64,000 bases of DNA from CAZMVY01 sp964653435. GTDB taxonomy: Bacteria > Planctomycetota > Phycisphaerae > UBA1845 > PWPN01. The notes below the pieces were generated by a model, which searched no databases, was not told where the DNA came from, and saw nothing but the letters and a program-made list of their open reading frames with translations. Within the stretch, counting starts at the first letter, position 1. The number at the start of each line of letters is the position of its first letter. The stretch covers positions 80,974-144,973 of the forward strand of contig CAZZFA010000001.1 of assembly GCA_964653435.1 (NCBI GenBank). Direction: 5' to 3'. The position numbers and the translations under genes are program-made. Of the stretch, positions 43,376 to 51,661 are shown piece after piece.

Positions 43376-44808
43376 TAGAAATACAAATCTCTTTCGTCCG
43401 TACACCGGATTCTCTGCAGGCGATCCAGCAGTTCCGTCTTGCGGGGACCGTCTGCCAGCTTGTCGATCTCCTCGGCGATCCGCTTTTCTCCCTCCGCCCG
43501 GGTCTCCGGCGAGGCATAGTCCGTCAGGTATTCCATCAGCGTCGTCAGGGCGTTCGGCGTGCAGAACCGTTGAATGAAGCCCGGGATCGCAAACTCCATG
43601 AAGTGCTCGCCCGTGCGTCCGAGCCGGTAGCAGGCCGTGCAGAAACTCGGGATGTAGCCGTCAAGGAGCAGTTCGCGCATGACCTGGTCGAGCGGCCGGA
43701 TGTCGCCGAGTTCGAATTGCTCGCGCTCCATGACCTGGGCGTCGCCGGCCTCGGTGTAGCCGCCGATCTCGATGCGGCTTCCCGCGTCGATCTGCGAAAC
43801 GCCGAAGGCCATGACCTCGCGTCGCAGCGCGGCGCTCTCGCGTGCCGTAAGGATCAGCCCCGTGTAGGGCACGGCGAGCCGGAGCGTCGCGATGATGCGC
43901 TTGAAGTCGAAGTCGCCGACCGCGTAGCGCGAGTCGAACCGGACGCCCGCCGCCGGCCGCAGCCGCGGAAAGCTGATCGTGTGCGGCCCGACGCCGTAGC
44001 GATGCTGAAGATGGAGTGCATGAGAGACGAGCCCGAGGACCTCGAACCGCCAGTCGTACAGTCCGAAAAGGGCGCCGATGCCGACGTCGTCGATGCCGGC
44101 CTCCATGGCGCGGCTCAGGCCATCCAGCCGGTACAGGTAGTCGCCTTTGCGCGTATGGCGGGGATGCAGCGCGGCGTACGTGTCGTGATGGTACGTTTCC
44201 TGGAAGATCTGAAACGTGCCGATCCCGGCCGCTTTGATCGTGCGGAAGCCCTCGATGTCAAAGGGGGCGGCGTTGATGTTCACGCGGCGGATCTCGCCTC
44301 GGCCGGTCCGTACGCCGTACACCGTTCGCACGGAATCCGCGATGAACCCGGCGTTGTAGCGCGGATGTTCGCCGAAGACAAGGATGAGACGCTTGTGGCC
44401 GCGGTTCTCCAGCGCCTCGACCTGCCGGCGGATCCCGGCCTCGTCGAGCGTACGCCGGACGACCGCACGGTTGGACCGCTTGAATGCGCAATAGGCGCAA
44501 TCATTCACACAATCGTTACCGATGTACAGCGGGGCGAAGAGCACGATCCGGTTGCCATACACGTCGCGTTTGAGCCGGCGCGCGGTTTCAAAGATCTCCT
44601 CGATGATCGCGGGGTCCGTCACGGTCAGAAGCGCGGCCGTCTCCTCGACGCTCAGCGGCGTCTTGGCAAGACTCTTGCTGATAATGTCACGGACCCGCGG
44701 CGCATCCGGCGGGGGGGCCTGCAGGAGCTCCGTCAACAGAGCGTCATTGATGAAGTCCGTTGCCCCCTCGCTCAAGCTCATCCGCGGCAGTGCCGACGTT
44801 GCATACAT
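43375..44808 (-). CDS. hydG: [FeFe]-hydrogenase maturase HydG (radical SAM tyrosine lyase)
   Basis: The 477-residue protein has the radical-SAM motif CVNDCAYCAF (CX3CX2C) and the auxiliary C-terminal motif CTAC with a third Cys 22 residues later (CTACYRLGR...RFCTPNAL). Both are diagnostic for HydG as against ThiH. It splits tyrosine to give CO and cyanide for the H-cluster. A GGGGGAGG six bases before the ATG supports the start. It follows hydE with a 20-base gap. Its stop codon TAG lies exactly at the edge of a repeat element. Confidence 0.96.
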   Translation of the reverse strand: MYATSALPRMSLSEGATDFINDALLTELLQAPPPDAPRVRDIISKSLAKTPLSVEETAALLTVTDPAIIEEIFETARRLKRDVYGNRIVLFAPLYIGNDCVNDCAYCAFKRSNRAVVRRTLDEAGIRRQVEALENRGHKRLILVFGEHPRYNAGFIADSVRTVYGVRTGRGEIRRVNINAAPFDIEGFRTIKAAGIGTFQIFQETYHHDTYAALHPRHTRKGDYLYRLDGLSRAMEAGIDDVGIGALFGLYDWRFEVLGLVSHALHLQHRYGVGPHTISFPRLRPAAGVRFDSRYAVGDFDFKRIIATLRLAVPYTGLILTARESAALRREVMAFGVSQIDAGSRIEIGGYTEAGDAQVMEREQFELGDIRPLDQVMRELLLDGYIPSFCTACYRLGRTGEHFMEFAIPGFIQRFCTPNALTTLMEYLTDYASPETRAEGEKRIAEEIDKLADGPRKTELLDRLQRIRCTDERDLYF

Positions 44809-44828
44809 ATCAAACCCTCCCCCGCACC

Positions 44829-45953
44829 TCAGGGGATTGTAGTAACCGGTCTGTGCCCCGGCGAATCGCCCCGACCCGTGCCGACCTTGCGCCCCATCGC
44901 CCGCAGCCGATGCTTCAGGCAGGCGTCGCACTCGGCCGCGGTTTCGTTCAGGCAGGCCTTCGCCGGGTAAATCTCGTACAGGCAGCGGTATCGCGGAGGC
45001 GTAAGGTTCGGCATGATCACGTTGGCCCCGCGCGAGAGCCCCAGCTCGCGCCCGTTTGCCCGGTTCAGTGTCGCCAGTGCCGTAGTGCTTGGAATGTTCG
45101 CCTGTGGGCATACGATCCGCGCGAGGGCGATCGTCTTGTAGGTCATCAGTTCCGTACCGGGCACCTGCTCGTGTGTCGCTGCCGTGTCGGCCGTACAGAC
45201 AGACGCGATGTCCCCCGGATGCACGCCCGGAACGGCATGGGTATCCGGCGGCCTGTCCTGCCGCGGCTGTCCGAGAGGCGTGTCGGGGTGTGCGATGTAC
45301 GGCCCTACGCCGATCATGTCCAGGCGAAGCCGGCGGAACGTATCGATGTCCTCGGCGAGATCCTCCCAGGTCTGTCCCGGGATGCCGATCATCACGCCGC
45401 TGCCGACTTCGTAGCCGAGTTCCCGCAGCCGCCCAAGGATGGCGAAACGATCGGATCGCGTGCCGGGCCTCGGGGGGTGAATTCGCTCGTAGAGCCGGCG
45501 GTTGGAGGTCTCGAACCGCAACAGGTACCGGTCGGCCCCGGCTTTTCGCCAGAGGGCCAGCTCGTGATCCTCGCGTTCACCGAGGCTGAGCGTGACGGCG
45601 AGCGGCGTTTCCGCCTTGATACGGCGGATGACGTCGGCGAGCCAGTCGGCTTGCGTGCCGGGATCCTCGCCCGATTGCAGCACGACCGTACCGTAGCCGT
45701 ACGCCACCGCCTGGCGTGCGCAGTCAAGGATTTCGTCCGCCGTCATGCGGTAGCGCGCGATCCGCCGGTTTTCCGCGCGCAGCCCGCAGTAGGCGCACCG
45801 GCGCACACAGTAATTCGAGAACTCGATCAGCCCGCGCAGGTGCACCTCCTCGCCGACGTGGAGCCGGCGCACCTCGTCGGCCCGGCGCCAGAGCTCGTCC
45901 AGGCGCCGTTCGTCCTCCACCCGCAGCCAGTCAAGGATCTCGCGGCGGTGCAT
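44829..45953 (-). CDS. hydE: [FeFe]-hydrogenase maturase HydE (radical SAM)
   Basis: The 374-residue protein has CVRRCAYCGLR (CX3CX2C) for the radical-SAM cluster. It also has a C-terminal CLYEIYPAKACLNETAAECDAC region that can bind a second cluster, found in some HydE. HydE works after HydG in making the diiron subcluster. The ATG lies inside the end of the kinase-receiver gene (23-base overlap), so translation is coupled to the sensory genes. hydG follows after 20 bases. Confidence 0.95.
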   Translation of the reverse strand: MHRREILDWLRVEDERRLDELWRRADEVRRLHVGEEVHLRGLIEFSNYCVRRCAYCGLRAENRRIARYRMTADEILDCARQAVAYGYGTVVLQSGEDPGTQADWLADVIRRIKAETPLAVTLSLGEREDHELALWRKAGADRYLLRFETSNRRLYERIHPPRPGTRSDRFAILGRLRELGYEVGSGVMIGIPGQTWEDLAEDIDTFRRLRLDMIGVGPYIAHPDTPLGQPRQDRPPDTHAVPGVHPGDIASVCTADTAATHEQVPGTELMTYKTIALARIVCPQANIPSTTALATLNRANGRELGLSRGANVIMPNLTPPRYRCLYEIYPAKACLNETAAECDACLKHRLRAMGRKVGTGRGDSPGHRPVTTIP

Positions 45954-47094
45954 GGGAATCCGCTTGTGCCTGTGCGTGCGTCCGGAGCGTCACGGTGAAG
46001 GTGCTTCCCTTGTCCGGCTCGCTCGTTACGGAAGCATCCCCGCCGTACATGTTCGCGAGCTTCCTCACGATCGACAGGCCCAGTCCGCTGCCGAGGATGT
46101 TGCGAGTCTTGGCGTTCTTGATGCGGACGAAGTCTCCGAACAGCTTCGCCGCCTCCTCGCGGGTCATGCCGATGCCGGTGTCGGCCACGGTAATGGTCAC
46201 CGTTTCGTCGTTTCGGGAGAGGGCGACATCGACGTTGCCCCCGTCGCGGTTGTACTTCACGGCATTCGAGATCAGGTTGTTCAGGATGATCTCGATCTCG
46301 CCCCGGTCGGCCGTCATCATCACCGGGTCGTCGGCCCGGAGGTGGATGCTGATGTTTCGTTTCATCGCATCCGGCCGGAAGGTCTCGATGGAGTTCCGGG
46401 CGACCTCGCGTACACTCACCTCGGTCAGCTCGCGCTTCTTCTTTCCGGACTCGATTCGCGTGAGATCGAGAAGGTCCATGATCATCTTGCGCATCCCCTC
46501 GGCGCGAATGAGGGCGCGTTCGATCATCCGATCATAGACCGCAGGGTCGTCGCCTGCCGAGCGGTTCTTCAGGAGGTTCAGATACCCCTCGATCGCGCCG
46601 AGCGGGGCCTTCAGCTCGTGGGCGAGCACCGAGATGAACTCGAATCGCAGTTGGCGTTTTTCGCGGGCGAGCTGGCGGGCCTGGCGCTGTACGATCAGGT
46701 GGCCCGCGGCCTTGCGGATGGTGGTCTTGAGCTCCTCCGGGGTGAACGGCTTGGCGAGGAAGTCATAGGCGCCGCGTTTCGTGGCGCTGACGGCCGTTTC
46801 GAGCGAGGCGTACGCCGTGATCATCACCGTCAGGATGTCACACTGCTGCTCGGCGATCCGGTCGAGCACATCCAGCCCGGATATGCCGGGGAGTTTGTGA
46901 TCGAGCAGCAGGATGTCGGGACAGGAGGCGGCGATCCTCTCGAGAGCCTCCTCGCCGCTTTCGGCCTGGTCCACCGCGAACGAGACCTCGCCGTTGAGAT
47001 CCGGCAGCCGCACGCGGAAGTCCTGCAGCGCGCGGGCGACCCCCCGGCGCATCCCCGGTTCATCGTCCACGACGAGGATCCGCAGCGTCTCCAT
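45931..47094 (-). CDS. hybrid receiver-histidine kinase
   Basis: The 387-residue protein has an N-terminal receiver (ILVVDDEPGMRRGVARALQD, phospho-Asp in DILLLDHKLPG, VMITAY, FLAKPF) and a HisKA-HATPase kinase core. The core includes FEFISVLAHELKAPLGAI with the His, NLISNAVKYNRDGG, VADTGIGM and GSGLGLSIV. No DNA-binding or membrane part is seen, so it acts in the cytoplasm within a relay. It overlaps hydE by 23 bases and follows two free receiver genes. It could take phosphate from the hydrogenase-like kinase via one of these. Confidence 0.92.
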   Translation of the reverse strand: METLRILVVDDEPGMRRGVARALQDFRVRLPDLNGEVSFAVDQAESGEEALERIAASCPDILLLDHKLPGISGLDVLDRIAEQQCDILTVMITAYASLETAVSATKRGAYDFLAKPFTPEELKTTIRKAAGHLIVQRQARQLAREKRQLRFEFISVLAHELKAPLGAIEGYLNLLKNRSAGDDPAVYDRMIERALIRAEGMRKMIMDLLDLTRIESGKKKRELTEVSVREVARNSIETFRPDAMKRNISIHLRADDPVMMTADRGEIEIILNNLISNAVKYNRDGGNVDVALSRNDETVTITVADTGIGMTREEAAKLFGDFVRIKNAKTRNILGSGLGLSIVRKLANMYGGDASVTSEPDKGSTFTVTLRTHAQAQADSHAPPRDP

Positions 47095-47099
47095 TCGCG

Positions 47100-47486
47100 T
47101 CAGTCCTTCAGCAGCCGGCCGATTTCCCGCCGGAGCTGCTCGAAGCGGACGGGCTTGGCGAGCACGGCGTCGGCCTTGACCCAGGATCGCTCTTCGCTCG
47201 TGGCGGCGTCGAAGTCCATCCCCGTCTCGCTCGCAACGGCCGTCACAAGGAGCACCGGAATCTTCGGATCGAGCTTCTTGATGTGATGACACAGCGTGAA
47301 GCCCCCGTCCGTGTGCTCCATCATGAGATCGCAGATGGCCAGGTCCGGCTTCTGCTGCCGGAGGATCTCCTCCGCGGCGGCGGAGCTTTCGGCGGCGAGG
47401 ACTTCGTAGCCCGCCGCCTCCAGCTCGATCCGCAACTGTGCGAGGTAATCCGGATCGTCGTCTACTGCGAGAATCTTCTTTGCCAT
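47100..47486 (-). CDS. single-domain response regulator (second receiver)
   Basis: The 128-residue protein is a bare receiver: ILAVDDDPDYLAQLRIELEA, phospho-Asp in DLAICDLMMEHTDGG, VLLVTAVAS and LAKPV. It has no output domain, so it must act by binding another protein or passing phosphate on. It lies six bases from the hybrid kinase gene and 20 from the other receiver. Confidence 0.9.
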   Translation of the reverse strand: MAKKILAVDDDPDYLAQLRIELEAAGYEVLAAESSAAAEEILRQQKPDLAICDLMMEHTDGGFTLCHHIKKLDPKIPVLLVTAVASETGMDFDAATSEERSWVKADAVLAKPVRFEQLRREIGRLLKD

Positions 47487-47506
47487 AACCGTCCTTCCTG
47501 TGCCCG

Positions 47507-47884
47507 TCATCCGGCGAGAATCGCGTCGATTGCGTCCGCCAGGCGCTCCGGCGACGCCGGCTTGTCCATGAAGTTCACAACCGGCAGCTTCATTTCCTCC
47601 GGCGAAAAGCCGGGCGGCGTCTTGAGCCCCGAGCGGATCGAGGAAAGCATCAGTACGGGCAGGTCGGGCTTCCCGTCGTGAATCTCCCGTGCCAGTTCGA
47701 AGCCCGCCGTGTCCGATTCCATCATCACATCGAGCACCACCAGGTCGGGGCGTGCCTCCGCCAGAAGACTTCGCGCCTCCGCAGCGGAATACGCGCACGT
47801 CACCTCGTGCCCCCGACGGGTCAGGACGAGCTGGTTCATCTCCACAAGATCCACGTCATCGTCCACCAGCAGGATTCTGGCCAT
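47507..47884 (-). CDS. single-domain response regulator (first receiver)
   Basis: The 125-residue protein is a receiver with ILLVDDDVDLVEMNQLVLTR, phospho-Asp in DLVVLDVMMESDTAG, VLMLSSIRSG and NFMDKPAS. It lacks an output domain. It is 23 bases downstream of the sensory hydrogenase-kinase gene and is its most likely phosphate acceptor. Confidence 0.9.
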   Translation of the reverse strand: MARILLVDDDVDLVEMNQLVLTRRGHEVTCAYSAAEARSLLAEARPDLVVLDVMMESDTAGFELAREIHDGKPDLPVLMLSSIRSGLKTPPGFSPEEMKLPVVNFMDKPASPERLADAIDAILAG

Positions 47885-47907
47885 AACCCACGTCCTTTGT
47901 CGTTGCG

Positions 47908-49914
47908 TCATGCCGCCTGTCCCCGACGCGGCAGGGACACTGTAAACGTCGTGCCCGTCGGCCCGGCGGCCGGGTCGGCGTTGGACTGCACCTGAATGTC
48001 GCCCCGGTGCATTTTCACGATACCATAGGTCACAGCCAGGCCCAAGCCGGTTCCTTTGCCGATCTGCTTCGTGGTGAAGAACGGCTCGAAGAGCTTCGGC
48101 AGATTCTCCTTCGGAATGCCCACGCCCGTATCCGTGACGATCAAACGCACGTGCGTGTCGTCCCCGTCCGTCCGGACGGTAAGCGTTCCGCCGTCGGGCA
48201 TCGCGGCCTGCGCGTTCGTGATAAGGTTCGTCAGGACCTGCACGATCTGATCCGGATCAATGTCCGCCACCGCGTCCGCCGTCCCATGCTCGACGCGCAC
48301 GGTGATGCTGGCCGGCGTATGCATCGTCTTCATCACCCGGTCCACCAGCTCGCGCAGGTCGGTCGGCCGCAGCGCAACCTTGTTCTGCCGGGCGAAATGG
48401 AGAAGGCCGGAGACGATCTTCTTGCACCGGTCGGCCTCGTCCACGATCGTGGCGAGATCCTCGCGGAGCTTCGGATTGGAGCCCCATTCCTCGAGCAGCA
48501 GGTGCGCGTACATCAGGACGACCCCCAGGGGGTTGTTCACCTCGTGCGCGATGCCGGCGGCAAGCTGGCCCATGCTGGCGAGCTTCTCCGACTGCATCAA
48601 CTGCTCCTGCGTGGTGGCGAGCTGTCTGTTGGAGACGGCGAGTTCCTTGACCGTCTTGCGAAGCTGATCGATCGTGTAGGGGAGGCACATCTCGCACTCG
48701 GCGAGCCCCTCGTAAATAGCGACGGCATGTTCCCGGCACGTTTCATAGCCGCAGGCGCCGCAGTTCAACTCGTCTTCGGGCCTGACCTTGCCCATCTCGG
48801 CCATGATGAGGCTGATCTCGCCCTCCGACGGGGGCCTGATCCTCCGATCGTTCGGCGCGAAGCGGCGGCTCAGGTCGAGGTCGGCGAAGCGGGCCACGTT
48901 TTCCGCCCACTGCCGGGCGTCGACGACGTCCCGGCGGCGGCGGACATACTGGCTGACGCGGGAGCGCCGGCTGAACAGCGGCGCCTGGCATTGAATACCC
49001 GGCCCCATGATGCAGCCGTTGCAGCAGAGCACTTCGAGAAGCCTGGCGTCGAGATCGCCCGCCTCGAATTCGCGGATCGCTTCGACGAAGTCGGTGCGGC
49101 CCTCGGCGGAAACGACTTCGCCCGCCATCAGGTCCTCGGGGATATCGGCGGCCTGGAGCATACCCCGGCTGATCGGAAACAGGGCCCCGGCACCGGCGTG
49201 CGGCGGATCGAACTCGCACGCGCTGACGGCCTGAGGCGCCAGCCCCCTGGCCTGAAACATCTCCCGGAGCTCCGCGAACGTCAGGGCCGCATCGACTTCG
49301 TCCGGGAGCTGGTCGGAAGCGATCTCGCCCTTCTTCGCGATGCACGGCCCGATGAAGACGACCTTGAGATCGTCGCCGTGCAGACGCCGCAGCACACGGG
49401 CGGTGGCAACCATCGGCGAGACGATCGGGGCCAGGGAATCGACCAGCCGCGGATGATACCGCTCGACGTAGGCGATAATCGCGGGGCAATTCGTCGCCAC
49501 ATACCGCTTGCCGCCTGCCTCGGCGGACAGTCGCCGATACTGCCGGGCCACCAGGTCCGCCCCGAAGCCGACTTCGTTGACCAGAGCGAATCCGAGCGAC
49601 CGGATCATCCCGACCAGTTGGCGGTAATCCATGTCGGCGAATTCGGCGGGGAAGCTCGGGGCGATGCAGGCGGCCACCCTTGCTCCGGACCCCAGAAGCT
49701 GTTCGACCCGTTCAATCGAGCGGAGCACCCGCTTGGCATGCTGGCTGCAGACGCGGACGCAATTCCCGCAGCCGATGCACCGCTCGGGAATGACCTCCGC
49801 CTGGCCTTCCGCGATCCGAATGGCCTTCACCGGGCATTCGCGCACACACGTGTAGCAGACGCGGCAGCGCTCCTTGATCGTCGTCACCAGCGGGATGTGT
49901 TCCGGCGGTTCCAA
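47908..49914 (-). CDS. sensory [FeFe]-hydrogenase-like protein fused to a histidine kinase
   Basis: The 668-residue protein has, in order, two ferredoxin-type [4Fe-4S] motifs (Cys 17, 20, 23, 27 and 46, 49, 52, 56) and a hydrogenase domain with degenerate but Cys-preserving H-cluster motifs: ATNCPAI (L1), GPCIAKKGE (L2), CCNGCIMGPG (L3). A Cys motif CGACGYETC...CEMC follows, then a coiled linker and a HisKA/HATPase kinase (GIAHEVNNPLGV, NLITNAQAAM, DTGVGIP). This fits the sensory [FeFe] groups. The TTG start is chosen because TGAGGAG precedes it by six bases and overlaps the hydA stop; an ATG at 49950 inside hydA is the alternative. It may measure H2 or redox state and phosphorylate the receivers downstream. 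Confidence 0.88.
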   Translation of the reverse strand: MEPPEHIPLVTTIKERCRVCYTCVRECPVKAIRIAEGQAEVIPERCIGCGNCVRVCSQHAKRVLRSIERVEQLLGSGARVAACIAPSFPAEFADMDYRQLVGMIRSLGFALVNEVGFGADLVARQYRRLSAEAGGKRYVATNCPAIIAYVERYHPRLVDSLAPIVSPMVATARVLRRLHGDDLKVVFIGPCIAKKGEIASDQLPDEVDAALTFAELREMFQARGLAPQAVSACEFDPPHAGAGALFPISRGMLQAADIPEDLMAGEVVSAEGRTDFVEAIREFEAGDLDARLLEVLCCNGCIMGPGIQCQAPLFSRRSRVSQYVRRRRDVVDARQWAENVARFADLDLSRRFAPNDRRIRPPSEGEISLIMAEMGKVRPEDELNCGACGYETCREHAVAIYEGLAECEMCLPYTIDQLRKTVKELAVSNRQLATTQEQLMQSEKLASMGQLAAGIAHEVNNPLGVVLMYAHLLLEEWGSNPKLREDLATIVDEADRCKKIVSGLLHFARQNKVALRPTDLRELVDRVMKTMHTPASITVRVEHGTADAVADIDPDQIVQVLTNLITNAQAAMPDGGTLTVRTDGDDTHVRLIVTDTGVGIPKENLPKLFEPFFTTKQIGKGTGLGLAVTYGIVKMHRGDIQVQSNADPAAGPTGTTFTVSLPRRGQAA

Positions 49915-49924
49915 TCGCGTCTCC

Positions 49925-51646
49925 TCAGACGACCACCTCGCGCGGCGCATAGCGGGTGTGCAGAAGGTGGTGACTCTTTTCGCTCAGCGGCTTGCCCAGG
50001 AAGTCGGCGTACAGCCGCTCGACCTCCTCGTTCCGGTGCGAAAAGCGGACGAGTTCGTCCCGGTCGATGCGGTAGAGGGCCTGCATCCGTTCGCGGACGG
50101 CATCGAGATCCGTGCCGTAGGGCTGTCCGCCGCCGGCGATGCAGCCGCCCGGGCACGTCATCACCTCGATGAAGTGCAGGTCGTTGCGGCCGGCCCGGAT
50201 CGCGTCAAGCAGCTTCCGGGCATTGCCCAGCCCGCTCACGACGGCGGCACCGACGTCCAGTTCGCCGATCCGGATCCGCGCCTCCTTGATTCCCTGAAGG
50301 CCGCGAAGGACCTGGATCTTCGGGTTTTCCATGTCCCGGCCCGTCAGGAGATAGTGAGCGGTCCGCAACGCGGCCTCCATGACGCCCCCGGTGGCCCCGA
50401 AGAGCTTGCCCGCCGTGCTTCGCCGCCCGAACGGCGTATCGGCCGTGTCCGGCGGCAGCGAGTGGAGGTCGAGCCCCTTCATGCGGATCATCTGCGCGAG
50501 CTCCCGCGTGGTCAGCACGGCATCGATGTCGGGTTCGCCGTGGGCGACCATCTCGGGGCGTTCCGCCTCGAACTTCTTGGCCGTACACGGCATGATCGAG
50601 ACGCTGAACAGCCGCGCCGGATCGATCTTCTCGCGCTCGGCAAAGTAGCTTTTGATTACGGCACCGAGCATCTGCTGGGGGCTCTTGCACGTGGACAGGT
50701 TCCCGATGAAATCCGGGTAGAACTCCTCCACGAACTTGATCCAGCCGGGCGAGCAGCTCGTCATCATGGGCAGCGTTCCGCCGTGGGCGATGCGGGCGGC
50801 CAGTTCGGAGGCCTCCTCCATGATCGTCAGGTCGGCGCTGAAAGCGGTGTCGAACACGCGCCGGAAGCCGAGCGCGCGGAGGGCGGAGGTCATCACGCCG
50901 CAGATGTCCACGCCGGGCTTCATGCCGAACGCCTCGGCGAGCGTCACGGAAACGCTCGGGGCGTGCTGGACGACCACATAGCGGTTCGGGTCGGCGAGGG
51001 CATCGAGCACCTTCTTGATGTGGCTCTGCTCGCGGAGCGCGCCGGTCGGGCAGACCACGACGCACTGGCCGCAGTTTACGCAGCTCGATACGTTGAGCCC
51101 CTGGTCGAAGGCCGTGCCCACGCGGGCCCTGCTGCCCCGGTTGATGAAATCGATCGCGGAGACGCCCTGGACTTCCTCACAGACGCGGACGCACCGGCCG
51201 CAGAGGATGCACTTGGCCGGATCGCGGACGATCGACGCGCTGGAGGTGTCGATCTTGTAGTTGTTCTTCTCGCCCGTGTAGGACCGCTCGCGGACGCCCA
51301 GCTCGCCGGCCAGCGCCTGCAGCTGGCAGTTGCGGTTGCGAGTACAGTAGAGGCAGTCATCCGGGTGGCTCGCGAGGAGCAGCTCGATGATCGTCTTGCG
51401 GGCCCGCACGGCGCGCGGGGAATGGGTCTGAACCTTCATTCCCTCCACGACGGGGAACGCGCAGCTCGGAACGAGGTTCCGCTGGCCCTCGACCTCCACG
51501 ACGCACATGCGGCACGCGCCGCTCGGGAAGAGGTGCTCCAGGTGACAGAGCGTCGGAACGGTGATGCCCGCCCGCTTGAGGGCGCTCAGGAGCATCTCGC
51601 CGCGCTTGGCCTCGATCGGCCTGTTGTTCACTTCAATGGTTATCAC
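49925..51646 (-). CDS. hydA: NAD(H)-linked [FeFe]-hydrogenase catalytic subunit HydA
   Basis: The 573-residue protein has an N-terminal [2Fe-2S] domain (CHLEHLFPSGACRMCVVEVE), a His-ligated cluster (HPDDCLYCTRNRNC), two ferredoxin [4Fe-4S] motifs (CILCGRCVRVC, CVNCGQCVVVC), the H-cluster motifs TSCSPGW, MPCTAKKFE and EVMTCPGGCIAGGGQ, and the small-subunit tail ending HLLHTRY. This layout is that of HndD/HydA of trimeric and bifurcating hydrogenases. L1 reads TSCSPGW rather than TSCCPxW, which I recall as common in this subgroup. It reduces protons or oxidises H2 with electrons from HydB/HydC. The start is GTG. Confidence 0.96.
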   Translation of the reverse strand: MITIEVNNRPIEAKRGEMLLSALKRAGITVPTLCHLEHLFPSGACRMCVVEVEGQRNLVPSCAFPVVEGMKVQTHSPRAVRARKTIIELLLASHPDDCLYCTRNRNCQLQALAGELGVRERSYTGEKNNYKIDTSSASIVRDPAKCILCGRCVRVCEEVQGVSAIDFINRGSRARVGTAFDQGLNVSSCVNCGQCVVVCPTGALREQSHIKKVLDALADPNRYVVVQHAPSVSVTLAEAFGMKPGVDICGVMTSALRALGFRRVFDTAFSADLTIMEEASELAARIAHGGTLPMMTSCSPGWIKFVEEFYPDFIGNLSTCKSPQQMLGAVIKSYFAEREKIDPARLFSVSIMPCTAKKFEAERPEMVAHGEPDIDAVLTTRELAQMIRMKGLDLHSLPPDTADTPFGRRSTAGKLFGATGGVMEAALRTAHYLLTGRDMENPKIQVLRGLQGIKEARIRIGELDVGAAVVSGLGNARKLLDAIRAGRNDLHFIEVMTCPGGCIAGGGQPYGTDLDAVRERMQALYRIDRDELVRFSHRNEEVERLYADFLGKPLSEKSHHLLHTRYAPREVVV

Positions 51647-51661
51647 AGTCCTGCCCTCGCG

